Below are positions 1 through 6,951 of a DNA stretch of 64,000 nucleotides, one piece after another. This DNA comes from Hyphomicrobiales bacterium. Its GTDB lineage: Bacteria > Pseudomonadota > Alphaproteobacteria > Rhizobiales > Rhizobiaceae. The position numbers and the translations under genes are program-made. Under the pieces are notes generated by a model, which worked only from the letters and a program-made list of their open reading frames with translations, was not told the DNA's origin and did not search any database. The number at the start of each line of letters is the position of its first letter. Within the stretch, counting starts at the first letter, position 1. The stretch spans positions 205,485 to 269,484 of the forward strand of contig UCMW01000005.1 of NCBI GenBank assembly GCA_900473745.1, written 5' to 3'.

Positions 1-320
1 GCGCCGTGCTCGCCTCGGCCATGTCCGGCGGCAACCAGCAGAAGATCGTCATCGGCAAGTGGCTGAGCCACGGCGCACGGCTCTTCATCTTCGACGAACC
101 GACCGTCGGCGTCGACGTCGGCACCAAGGCAGAAATCTACCGCCTCTTTGCCGAACTCCTGAAGCAGGGTGCCGGCATCATCCTGATCTCGTCCTACCTG
201 CCGGAGGTCTATGAACTGGCGGACCGCCTGCACGTGTTCCGCCAGGGCAAGCTGGTCGCGAGCCACGACTACCGAACCGCATCGCATGAAGACGTGCTGA
301 CCGAGGCGATCGGCGTCTGA
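1..320 (+). CDS. Sugar ABC transporter ATP-binding protein, C-terminal part (5' end outside window)
   Basis: This is the last ~105 residues of a two-domain sugar importer ATPase of the RbsA/MglA class; the open frame runs in from position 3 and the start lies upstream of the window. The second nucleotide-binding domain is visible: the ABC signature SGGNQQK, the Walker B segment LFIFDEPTVGVDVG with the D-loop, and the switch histidine replaced by Ser-Tyr in ILISSYLPE, as is usual in the degenerate second site of this class. It is followed after 50 bp by the permease gene, so both belong to one operon. The substrate cannot be read from this fragment; the dehydrogenase further downstream hints at a polyol or sugar acid. 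Confidence 0.9.
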   Translation, partial: AVLASAMSGGNQQKIVIGKWLSHGARLFIFDEPTVGVDVGTKAEIYRLFAELLKQGAGIILISSYLPEVYELADRLHVFRQGKLVASHDYRTASHEDVLTEAIGV

Positions 321-370
321 GACGTGATCCCCGCTAACAACGACATGAAAAGACGACTGGGAGGACAAAG

Positions 371-1342
371 ATGAGCACCGATACCACCGAGATCAAGGTC
401 GCACCGAAGAGGGGCATGAGCATCCTCTTCAGCCTCACGCTGCTCGGGCTCCTGCTTTTCCTCTGGCTGCTCCTCGGCTTTGCCACCAACAGCTTCTGGA
501 CGCCCAACAACATCAGCAACCTGCTGCGTCAGGGTGCGATGACGGCGATCCTCGCGGTCGGCCAGACCTTCGTCATCATCACCGCCGGCATCGATCTATC
601 GGTCGGCGCTGTAGTGGGTTTTGCCAGCGTCATTCTGGCATGGCTCCTGGCGGCCGGCCTGCCCGTCTGGCTTGCGATCATCCTCACCCTCCTGATGGGT
701 GTCGCCATCGGCATGTTCCACGCCTTCGGCATCGTGCGCATGGGGCTTCCGGCCTTCATCATTACCCTCGCGACCCTGACCTCGCTCCGCGGTATCGGAC
801 TGTTGATAACCAATGGCTCGACCATTTCGATCTCCAACGAGGCCTTCACCAACTTCGCCCGCGCAGACTTCCTCGGGGTACCAAGCCTGTTCTGGATGGT
901 CGTCGTCGTCGCCGTGCCGGCCTATGTTTTCCTACACCTGAGCCGCTGGGGCCGCTATCTCTTCGCGGTCGGCTCCAACAGCGAGGCAGCACGTCTGTCG
1001 GGCGTCAACGTCAACCGCACGATCTACATGGCCTATATCCTGTCCTCGACCTGTGCTGCCTTCGTCGGCATCCTGCTTGCCTCGCGCATCGGGATCGGCA
1101 ACGCCACCCAGGCGGAAGGCTGGGAGCTGCAGGCAATCGCCTCCTCGGTCATCGGCGGCACCAGCCTCTTCGGCGCCGTCGGTTCGGTCCAGGGCCCGCT
1201 GCTCGGCGCCTTCATCCTGGCGACGATCAACAACGGCGCCAACCTGATGAACGTCAACTCGTTCTGGCAGCGCATCATCACCGGTGCCCTGATCATCCTG
1301 ATCGTCTATTTCGACCAGCTTCGCCGCCGCGGCAGCCGCTGA
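371..1342 (+). CDS. Sugar ABC transporter permease (RbsC-like)
   Basis: The 323-residue protein is a typical inner-membrane permease of the ribose/xylose/galactose importer class (BPD_transp_2 family). It starts with a short polar tail and then alternates roughly ten hydrophobic segments. Family hallmarks are the AVGQTFVIITAGIDLSVGA block near residues 58-76 and the late cytoplasmic loop with GGTSLFGAVGSVQGPLLGA. The ATG is preceded by a good ribosome binding site (GGGAGGA). It follows the ATPase gene by 50 bp, and a strong rho-independent terminator stands directly behind it, so it ends the transporter transcript. The solute-binding protein must lie upstream of the window. Substrate unknown. 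Confidence 0.93.
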   Translation: MSTDTTEIKVAPKRGMSILFSLTLLGLLLFLWLLLGFATNSFWTPNNISNLLRQGAMTAILAVGQTFVIITAGIDLSVGAVVGFASVILAWLLAAGLPVWLAIILTLLMGVAIGMFHAFGIVRMGLPAFIITLATLTSLRGIGLLITNGSTISISNEAFTNFARADFLGVPSLFWMVVVVAVPAYVFLHLSRWGRYLFAVGSNSEAARLSGVNVNRTIYMAYILSSTCAAFVGILLASRIGIGNATQAEGWELQAIASSVIGGTSLFGAVGSVQGPLLGAFILATINNGANLMNVNSFWQRIITGALIILIVYFDQLRRRGSR

Positions 1343-1356
1343 GAATTTCCCAAGGT

Positions 1357-1388
1357 GGGGGTGCCGCGAATGGCATCCCCTTTTTTTT
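1357..1388 (+). terminator. Rho-independent terminator after the sugar permease
   Basis: A 9-bp stem (GGGGGTGCC pairing with GGCATCCCC, one G-T wobble) with a 6-nt loop is followed by eight T residues. It sits 14 bp behind the permease stop codon and 36 bp before the next start, so the dehydrogenase behind it receives only read-through or has its own promoter. Confidence 0.88.
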
Positions 1389-1423
1389 CGTCAAACCTTG
1401 CCGGGCAGCCGAAAGGAATAAGC

Positions 1424-2440
1424 ATGAAGGCCGCATTGTGTGTCGAACCGGGCCGTCTCGAGATCGTCGATCGCGATCCGCCGCCGCGTCCCGAAAGAGG
1501 CGAAGCCCGCATCGCGATCAGCCATGTCGGGATCTGCGGAACCGACTACCACATCTTCGAAGGCAAACACCCCTTCCTCGAATATCCGCGCGTGATGGGC
1601 CATGAGATCTCGGCAACGGTCCGCGAGGCCGGCGAAGGCGTCGAGCTCGCCGTCGGCACCAAGGTCATCGTCAATCCCTATATCGCCTGCGGCACCTGTA
1701 TCGCTTGCCGCAAGGACAAGCCAAATTGCTGCATGAATATTCGCGTGCTCGGTGTCCATACCGATGGGGCAATGTGCGAGGAAATCACGGTCCCGGCCGT
1801 CAATCTTTATCCCGCTGACGACCTTTCCCCGGAAGCCGCAGCAACCGTAGAATTTCTGGCCATCGGCGCCCATGCCGTCCGTCGCTCCATGGCACCACAG
1901 GGATCGAGATCACTGGTCATAGGCGCAGGCCCGATCGGCCTCGGCACGGCGATCTTCGCCCGCATTGCCGGACACGCCGTAACCCTGCTCGACACCAGCA
2001 GCGAGCGCCTGTCGATGGCAGCGGATCGCCTGGGCTTCACATCAGGGCTGATCGCCGATGACAGCCTCGAGCCTGAGGTCGGGGAATTGACCGGGGGAGA
2101 CGGCTTCGACGTGGTCTTCGATGCCACCGGCTACCGCCCCTCGATGGAACGCGCCTTCCGCTTCGTTGCCCATGGTGGAAGCCTGGTGCTGGTCAGCGTG
2201 GTCAAGGAGGACATCACCTTCTCCGACCCCGAATTCCACAAGCGCGAGATGATGCTGATCGGCAGCCGCAACGCGACCCGCGTCGACTTCGATCATGTCC
2301 GCAAATCGATCGCGGATGGCCTCGTGCCGATCGACCAGCTGATCACGCATCGCACGACCCTGGCAAATCTCACCACGGATCTGCCGCGCTGGGCGCGCGA
2401 GAAATCCGGTCTGATCAAGGCCCTGATCCAGATCGGCTGA
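1424..2440 (+). CDS. Zinc-dependent medium-chain dehydrogenase (L-idonate/sorbitol dehydrogenase-like)
   Basis: This 338-residue protein belongs to the zinc-type medium-chain alcohol dehydrogenases and probably oxidises a sugar alcohol or sugar acid with NAD(P)+. The catalytic zinc ligands are visible as Cys38 in GICGTD and His60-Glu61 in GHE. The structural zinc site follows the usual spacing with Cys89, Cys92, Cys95 and Cys103. The Rossmann nucleotide-binding loop is VIGAGPIGLG near residue 170. I chose the ATG at 1424, preceded by GAAAGGA, because the family begins with MKA and the upstream in-frame codons lie in the terminator. Its place behind a sugar importer suggests it acts on the imported substrate. 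The exact substrate is unknown. Confidence 0.88.
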   Translation: MKAALCVEPGRLEIVDRDPPPRPERGEARIAISHVGICGTDYHIFEGKHPFLEYPRVMGHEISATVREAGEGVELAVGTKVIVNPYIACGTCIACRKDKPNCCMNIRVLGVHTDGAMCEEITVPAVNLYPADDLSPEAAATVEFLAIGAHAVRRSMAPQGSRSLVIGAGPIGLGTAIFARIAGHAVTLLDTSSERLSMAADRLGFTSGLIADDSLEPEVGELTGGDGFDVVFDATGYRPSMERAFRFVAHGGSLVLVSVVKEDITFSDPEFHKREMMLIGSRNATRVDFDHVRKSIADGLVPIDQLITHRTTLANLTTDLPRWAREKSGLIKALIQIG

Positions 2441-2451
2441 TAGTCGAGACG

Positions 2452-2484
2452 AAAAAAGGCCCGCAGCTTGTCAGCGGGCCTTTT
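2452..2484. terminator. Bidirectional terminator between convergent genes
   Basis: A 7-bp GC stem (GGCCCGC / GCGGGCC) with a 9-nt loop is flanked by six A on the left and TTTT on the right, so it can end transcription from both the dehydrogenase (plus) and the hydrolase (minus). Confidence 0.85.
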
Positions 2485-2503
2485 GTGTTTCGTGTGCGTG
2501 ATA

Positions 2504-3112
2504 TCAGGGCTTCTGCAGGAAAACGGCGATCGCATCGACCTCGCCTTGCGAAACCTCGTGGCCGCCCGGATGCAGAAACGTCTCAACCTGAGCGCCTTGC
2601 GCCTCGAAATAGGCCGTCAGCCGTTCGGTCAGCGGCAGCGGGCAGATCGGATCCCGCTGGCCGGCAGTCACGAGCACCGCAACATCCGAAAGCCCCGGCT
2701 GTGCCGGCGGATCGAACGGGATCAGCGGATGCATCAGGATCACGCGGTCGAAGAGATCAGGCGCCTCGAACAGGACCGAAGCCAAGATATTGGCGCCATT
2801 CGAATACCCCAGCCCGTAGATCGGTCGATCCGGGTTCTTCTCCTTGTGCGCGCGCATGAAGGCTGCCATCTGGGCCGTTCTCTGGGTGAGATCGGCCATG
2901 TCATAGATACCTTCGCCGGTGCGCTTGAAAAAGCGCGCAGCGCCGTATTCCGAGACGTCACCGCGCGGCGACACGATCCCGGCCTCGGGCAGGATCCGGT
3001 TCACGAGCCCCGGAAACTGATGTTCGTCGCCGCCGGTCCCATGGAAGGTGAAGACGAGCGGTGCGGCACCCTGCGGTGCCTGATAGAGGTGGATGTAGCT
3101 ATCGAGTGCCAT
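2504..3112 (-). CDS. Alpha/beta hydrolase, MhqD-like carboxylesterase
   Basis: The 202-residue protein is a cytosolic alpha/beta hydrolase of the phospholipase/carboxylesterase family. The oxyanion region is FHGTGGD at residues 24-30, and the likely triad is Ser104 (GYSNGA), Asp154 (GQRDPICP) and His185 (HPGGHE). The length equals that of Bacillus MhqD, and it lies just downstream of an MhqO-like dioxygenase, the same pairing as in the mhq genes for quinone and hydroquinone resistance; that functional transfer is inference. A strong GGAGG ribosome binding site precedes the ATG. The two genes are 53 bp apart with a stable hairpin between them, so they probably share a transcript. Confidence 0.85.
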   Translation of the reverse strand: MALDSYIHLYQAPQGAAPLVFTFHGTGGDEHQFPGLVNRILPEAGIVSPRGDVSEYGAARFFKRTGEGIYDMADLTQRTAQMAAFMRAHKEKNPDRPIYGLGYSNGANILASVLFEAPDLFDRVILMHPLIPFDPPAQPGLSDVAVLVTAGQRDPICPLPLTERLTAYFEAQGAQVETFLHPGGHEVSQGEVDAIAVFLQKP

Positions 3113-3127
3113 ATTGGTTCCTCCGCA

Positions 3128-3159
3128 AGAGGGACGACGCCGTCAGGCATCGTCCCTCT
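3128..3159 (-). other. Intercistronic hairpin between the dioxygenase and hydrolase genes
   Basis: A perfect 10-bp stem (AGAGGGACGA / TCGTCCCTCT) with a 12-nt loop fills the gap between the two minus-strand genes. No T-run follows on the minus strand, and the ribosome binding site of the hydrolase begins right after it. It looks more like an mRNA-stabilising or attenuating hairpin than a full terminator. Confidence 0.6.
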
Positions 3160-3165
3160 ATGCGA

Positions 3166-4098
3166 TTAGTCCTTGATCGGGGTCAGATGGGCTTCGATCT
3201 GCGAGCGATACTGCTGGTAGCGGGTCGGCAGCTTCAGCGCCTCACCGAGATGAGCCGTGTCTTCGTCGCGATTGAAGCCGGGTTCGTTCGTGGCGATTTC
3301 GAAGAGCACACCACCCGGCGTGCGGAAATAGATCGCCCAGAAGTAGTCACGGTCGATGACCGGCGTCACCTGGTACCCAGTGTCGAGTAGCGCCTTGCGA
3401 ACTTCGAGCTGAGCCGCACGGTCTTCCACGGCAAAGGCGACGTGGTGGACCGAACCGGCACCCTGCTGGGCATGCGAGGCACCCGGCAGCACTTCGAGAT
3501 CGATATAGTCGGCACCATTGCCGCCAGTGACTGCATAGCGAACGAAGTCGCCCTGTTTGTCGACCGGCTGGTAGCCCATGAACTTCAGGAGTTCGCCGGT
3601 AGCACCTTCGTCGCGCAGCCGCATGGTCACGCCGCGGAAACCGTGAACACCTTCCGAAACGCCAACCGGACCACCGGCGAAGGGCACGCGGCTGTCGCCG
3701 TCGACCTCGGCCAGTGCAAAGCCATCGCCATCAGGACCGGCAAATCGCAGGCGATCTTCACCGAAGAGCGAATAGGAGCCGAGCTCCTCTACGCCTTCCT
3801 TCGACAGGCGTTCCTGCCAGAAACCGAGTGTGCCCTTCGGCACGGAGAAGACGGTCTCGGAGACTTCACCGGCGCCGCGACCACCCTTGCCCATGTTGGC
3901 AAACGGGAAGTAGGTCATGACCGAGCCGGCATTGCCGACCTCGTCCCCGTAGTAGAGGTGGTAGACATCGGGAGCGTCGAAGTTGACGGTCTTCTTGACC
4001 CGGCGAAGGCCGAGGGTTTTCGTGAAGAAGTCGTTGTTTTCCTGGGCATCCGCGGCCATGGAGGTAACGTGATGCAGGCCTTTGATCTGGGTAAGCAT
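3166..4098 (-). CDS. VOC-family ring-cleaving dioxygenase, MhqO-like
   Basis: The 310-residue protein consists of two vicinal-oxygen-chelate modules in tandem, the architecture of the MhqO/LinE-type ring-cleaving dioxygenases that open (hydro)quinone or catechol rings with Fe(II). Likely metal-site segments are GLHHVTS at residues 7-13, SVHHVAFAV in the second half and LFEIATNEPG near residue 275. The reading frame extends far upstream, but I start at the ATG ending at 4098 because it begins MLTQIKGLHHVTS, as the family does, and is preceded by GGAAAGGA. It is transcribed divergently from a LysR regulator and leads into an MhqD-like hydrolase. The exact aromatic substrate is unknown. Confidence 0.87.
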   Translation of the reverse strand: MLTQIKGLHHVTSMAADAQENNDFFTKTLGLRRVKKTVNFDAPDVYHLYYGDEVGNAGSVMTYFPFANMGKGGRGAGEVSETVFSVPKGTLGFWQERLSKEGVEELGSYSLFGEDRLRFAGPDGDGFALAEVDGDSRVPFAGGPVGVSEGVHGFRGVTMRLRDEGATGELLKFMGYQPVDKQGDFVRYAVTGGNGADYIDLEVLPGASHAQQGAGSVHHVAFAVEDRAAQLEVRKALLDTGYQVTPVIDRDYFWAIYFRTPGGVLFEIATNEPGFNRDEDTAHLGEALKLPTRYQQYRSQIEAHLTPIKD

Positions 4099-4134
4099 GG
4101 CTCTGATCCTTTCCCGGCAATCGCGCCGGCTTTG

Positions 4135-4149
4135 TTCTGTTGAACAGAA
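4135..4149. promoter_or_regulatory. Perfect 7-1-7 palindrome, candidate operator
   Basis: TTCTGTT-G-AACAGAA is a perfect inverted repeat located 37 bp before the dioxygenase start and 58 bp before the divergent LysR start. LysR-type regulators normally bind T-N11-A dyads in such divergent gaps, and this site contains that pattern. Binding by the adjacent regulator is inference. Confidence 0.6.
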
Positions 4150-4182
4150 TATGGGCCATGGCTTTCCACGAGAGAATAGCTG

Positions 4183-4199
4183 TAATATTGTGGATATTA
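4183..4199. promoter_or_regulatory. Second AT-rich palindrome in the divergent gap
   Basis: TAATAT-N5-ATATTA is a perfect inverted repeat just before the LysR start codon. It could be an autoregulatory half of the operator region or simply contain the regulator's promoter elements. Confidence 0.4.
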
Positions 4200-4206
4200 T
4201 TGCAAA

Positions 4207-5133
4207 ATGGACAACAATCAGATGGGCGAAGTCGAGGCTATCCGCACGTTCCTGACGGTCGCTGAACAAAGCAGCTTCAGTGCTGCCGCCCGTTTGCTCG
4301 GCTTGACACCCGCCTCGGTTACCCGAACGGTCTCCGGCCTTGAGGAACAGCTCGGCGTCCAGCTTCTGCTGCGCACCACGCGCAAGGTATCGCTGACCTC
4401 GGCCGGCGCCGCCTATGCAGCCCGTGTCGCACCACTGGTCGATGGCCTCGCACGCGCGACGGAAGAAACGCGTGACCTGCATAAGGTGACGGCCGGTTCG
4501 ATCCGGGTATCAGCGCCGATGTCGCTCGGCATGAAAGTGCTTCCGACGGTGCTGTCGCAGTTCTCGATCATCCACCCGAAGACGAGCGTCGCAATCGAGT
4601 TGTCCGATCGCTTCGTCGATATCGTCGAAGAAAACTATGACCTCGCGATCCGCATTTCGGGGCCGCCGACGGACAAATCGACGATCTGGCGCAAGATCCG
4701 TCCCGTGCCCCGTCTTCTGGTGGCCTCGCCATCCTTCCTCGTGCAGAACGGTACACCGAAGCTGCCCGAGGACCTCGCGACACTCGAATGCCTGAGCTAC
4801 CACGACCAGTCGAAGACCGAGACCTGGGAGCTGAGCAGGCCCGGGCAGACACGAACCGTCGAGGCGAACGGCCGCTTCTCGATCAACAATGGTGATTTCC
4901 TCTGCCGATTGGCCGTCGCCGGCGAGGGGATTGCCTTGCTGCCACGCTTCATCGTCGAGGACGAGTTGCGCGCAGGCTCGCTCGTCGAGGTTCTGCCCGG
5001 ATGGACCACGCCGGAAATCTGGCTAACGCTCTACTATCCGCCCTATGAACATCTGCCGCTGAGGGTCGCGACCTTTTCGGATTTCTTCGAGGCTTTCGTC
5101 AAGGAGAGCTGGGACTCCGGACATCCGGCCTGA
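4207..5133 (+). CDS. LysR-family transcriptional regulator
   Basis: The 308-residue protein has a winged helix-turn-helix at about residues 7-66 (FLTVAEQSSFSAAARLLGLT followed by SVTRTVSGLEEQLGVQLLLR) and a LysR substrate-binding domain from about residue 95. It matches the CrgA-like subgroup with the IRVSAPMSLG linker motif. It is divergent to the MhqO-like dioxygenase with two palindromes in the 108-bp gap, so it most likely controls the dioxygenase-hydrolase pair. The effector is probably an aromatic or quinone compound; this is inferred from context. The ATG at 4207 lacks a clear ribosome binding site, and a second in-frame ATG at 4222 is possible. Confidence 0.9.
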   Translation: MDNNQMGEVEAIRTFLTVAEQSSFSAAARLLGLTPASVTRTVSGLEEQLGVQLLLRTTRKVSLTSAGAAYAARVAPLVDGLARATEETRDLHKVTAGSIRVSAPMSLGMKVLPTVLSQFSIIHPKTSVAIELSDRFVDIVEENYDLAIRISGPPTDKSTIWRKIRPVPRLLVASPSFLVQNGTPKLPEDLATLECLSYHDQSKTETWELSRPGQTRTVEANGRFSINNGDFLCRLAVAGEGIALLPRFIVEDELRAGSLVEVLPGWTTPEIWLTLYYPPYEHLPLRVATFSDFFEAFVKESWDSGHPA

Positions 5134-5139
5134 CCACCT

Positions 5140-5826
5140 TCAGCGCTCGCGCCCGAAAAACTCACCGATCTCCTGCGCGATCTTGTCGGTCGCGATCGGG
5201 ACCTCGACCTTCTTCACCTGCTCGAAGAGGGTTTCGGGAATGGCGGCCTTGCGAGCCTCGGCCAGCCCCTCGAAGAAGCGAGGCGAGAATTCCGGATGCG
5301 GCTGGTAGGACAGGCCCCAGTCGCCGTAGCGAATGACGGCGTTCTCGCAGGCATCCGTCTTGCCGACAACTTCTGCGCCCTCGGGCACGCGGATCACCTG
5401 ATCCTGATGCCAGGCGAGCAGAACCTGTTCCTCACCCGTGTCGGAACGCTTGTAACGGACTGGACCGGCCGACCAGCCACCCTTGAACTTCTCCACTTCG
5501 CCACCGAGCGCCTTCGCCATCACCTGATGGCCGAAACAGATGCCGACCATGGGCACCTTGGCCGCATGCACCCGGCGAATGAAATCTTCGAGCCGGCGGA
5601 TCCAGTCATGCTCTTCATAAACGCCGAACTTCGACCCTGTGAGCAGCCAGCCATCGACATCGGTCGGGCTGTCAGGAAACTCGCCGTCGACAACGAAGTA
5701 TCGTTTGAAGGCAAAGTCGAACTTGCCGAGCAATGCGGCAAACATGTCGGCATAGTTGCCGTACTCGTTCGTGAGTTGGGTCGGCGAATGGCCTGTGACG
5801 AGGATGCCGATGGTCTTGGTGGTCAT
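5140..5826 (-). CDS. Class I glutamine amidotransferase family protein
   Basis: The 228-residue protein has the class I (triad) glutamine amidotransferase fold with the nucleophile elbow GICFGHQ (Cys97) and the partner residues in YQPHPEFS (His177, Glu179). It stands alone, not fused to a synthase domain. Such stand-alone members include GMP-synthase-like proteins and gamma-glutamyl hydrolases of polyamine catabolism; I cannot decide between them. I start at MTTKT, preceded by CAGGAA; an upstream ATG at 5844 would add six residues. It ends 7 bp from the convergent LysR gene and is divergent to a GntR regulator. Confidence 0.85.
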   Translation of the reverse strand: MTTKTIGILVTGHSPTQLTNEYGNYADMFAALLGKFDFAFKRYFVVDGEFPDSPTDVDGWLLTGSKFGVYEEHDWIRRLEDFIRRVHAAKVPMVGICFGHQVMAKALGGEVEKFKGGWSAGPVRYKRSDTGEEQVLLAWHQDQVIRVPEGAEVVGKTDACENAVIRYGDWGLSYQPHPEFSPRFFEGLAEARKAAIPETLFEQVKKVEVPIATDKIAQEIGEFFGRER

Positions 5827-5895
5827 GGGATGTTCCTGCAGCATGGCAAAGAGGGTTTCACCTCTTGCACTCCGTCATTCTATACCAAATGTTAG

Positions 5896-5905
5896 TTTGA
5901 TCAAA
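5896..5905. promoter_or_regulatory. Short palindrome in the amidotransferase-GntR gap
   Basis: TTTGATCAAA is a perfect 10-bp palindrome in the 156-bp divergent gap between the amidotransferase and the GntR regulator. FadR-type regulators bind short dyads of this size, so it may be the operator; the evidence is position and symmetry only. Confidence 0.35.
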
Positions 5906-5982
5906 TTTCAAGAGGGTGTCGGGCCAAATCGAATGGGAAAACGGTTCGGCACAGGACAAGGGCAGGAGAATTCGGTCGGATC

Positions 5983-6657
5983 ATGGCGAGCGATGAACGC
6001 AAGGTGGAGGAATCGCTGAAGCAGCGGGTTTACCGAACGCTCCGCGCTCGGGTCATGTCGGGTGCCGTAGCCCCGGGCCTGCCGATCACGATCAACGGTG
6101 TCGCGGATGACCTGGGTGTCAGCGCCATGCCTGTGCGGGAAGCGTTGCATCGCCTCGTCGCCGACGGGGCACTGGAATACCTCGACAACCGCCGCGTCCG
6201 CGTCCCGGAAATGACCCTGTCGAAGTTCGAGGAGATCATTGCCGCCCGCACGGCGCTGGAAACGCTCGCCGCAATACGCGCCCTGCCGCACATCGATGCC
6301 ATGCGGCTGGAGCGTCTGCACGAGATCGATTCGCAGATCGACGAAGCCTATGCCGCCGACGACCTGTTGCGCTCGACCGAACTCAACTTCCTCTTCCACC
6401 GCACCTTGTATGAGCCGGGCGCAAGTGGCGTGCTGCTGGACCTGATGGAATCGGTCTGGCTGCGCCTCGGCCCCTTCATGCGGCTGGCCACAGCAAAGCT
6501 GGAAGAAAGCTATCGCATCGACCGCCATGCCGAGGCGCTGGAGGCCATCCGGCGCCAGGACGCCAATGCACTCTCAGTGGCGATCGAGGCCGATATTCAG
6601 GATGGCGTCGGCCATCTCGGCCGGCATTTCCTCGGCAAGACCGTTCCGTCTCCTTGA
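5983..6657 (+). CDS. GntR-family regulator, FadR/FCD type
   Basis: The 224-residue protein has an N-terminal winged helix (residues ~12-75, with LGVSAMPVREALHRLVADG as recognition region) and an all-helical FCD ligand domain from ~82, including the metal-site residues Asp/His expected for this subgroup (NFLFHRTLYE near residue 134 and a late His in RIDRHAEALEAI). FCD regulators sense small carboxylates or amino-acid-derived metabolites. It is divergent to the amidotransferase, its most plausible target. It is followed by a 294-bp gap and then the octapeptide-repeat gene, so there is no sign of cotranscription with that gene. Confidence 0.9.
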   Translation: MASDERKVEESLKQRVYRTLRARVMSGAVAPGLPITINGVADDLGVSAMPVREALHRLVADGALEYLDNRRVRVPEMTLSKFEEIIAARTALETLAAIRALPHIDAMRLERLHEIDSQIDEAYAADDLLRSTELNFLFHRTLYEPGASGVLLDLMESVWLRLGPFMRLATAKLEESYRIDRHAEALEAIRRQDANALSVAIEADIQDGVGHLGRHFLGKTVPSP

Positions 6658-6951
6658 TCGCGGCAGCATAAGCAGGATCACCCGATTCAGACGACTGCGA
6701 CCCTCCGCCCTGGCGCCGTTCATGACGCCGGCACTCTTCCGCACGAACCAACCGGGAGATGTGGAAGCACAGGCTCAGGCAAGCCTTGGCCTCTAGAACC
6801 GGATCATGCCAGGCGAGTTTTTTCGACCTGCCGGGCAAGACCTTGTGCCGGAAGACACTGAGAAGGTTGAGACGAATCGCCTCGATCGGATGGATGCCAA
6901 CCGGTGAAATACCTTTGAGCACATTCGTTTGAAACCAAGAGGCCGATAGAC
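6658..6951. other. Intergenic region upstream of the octad-repeat gene
   Basis: No convincing gene was found in these 294 bp. It must carry the promoter of the repeat gene, but no clear -35/-10 pair stands out. A 33-codon frame from 6806 has no ribosome binding site. The repeat gene itself has AGAGG nine bases before its ATG. Confidence 0.5.

Noticed and set aside
4099..4482. N-terminal extension of the VOC dioxygenase across the LysR start
   Set aside because: It would run antisense through the LysR gene and precede the conserved MLTQIKGLHHVTS start, which has its own ribosome binding site.
6806..6907. A 33-codon frame starting MPGEFF in the gap before the repeat gene
   Set aside because: No ribosome binding site, no conserved pattern recognised, and it ends 45 bp before the real gene. 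A leader peptide cannot be excluded but nothing supports it.
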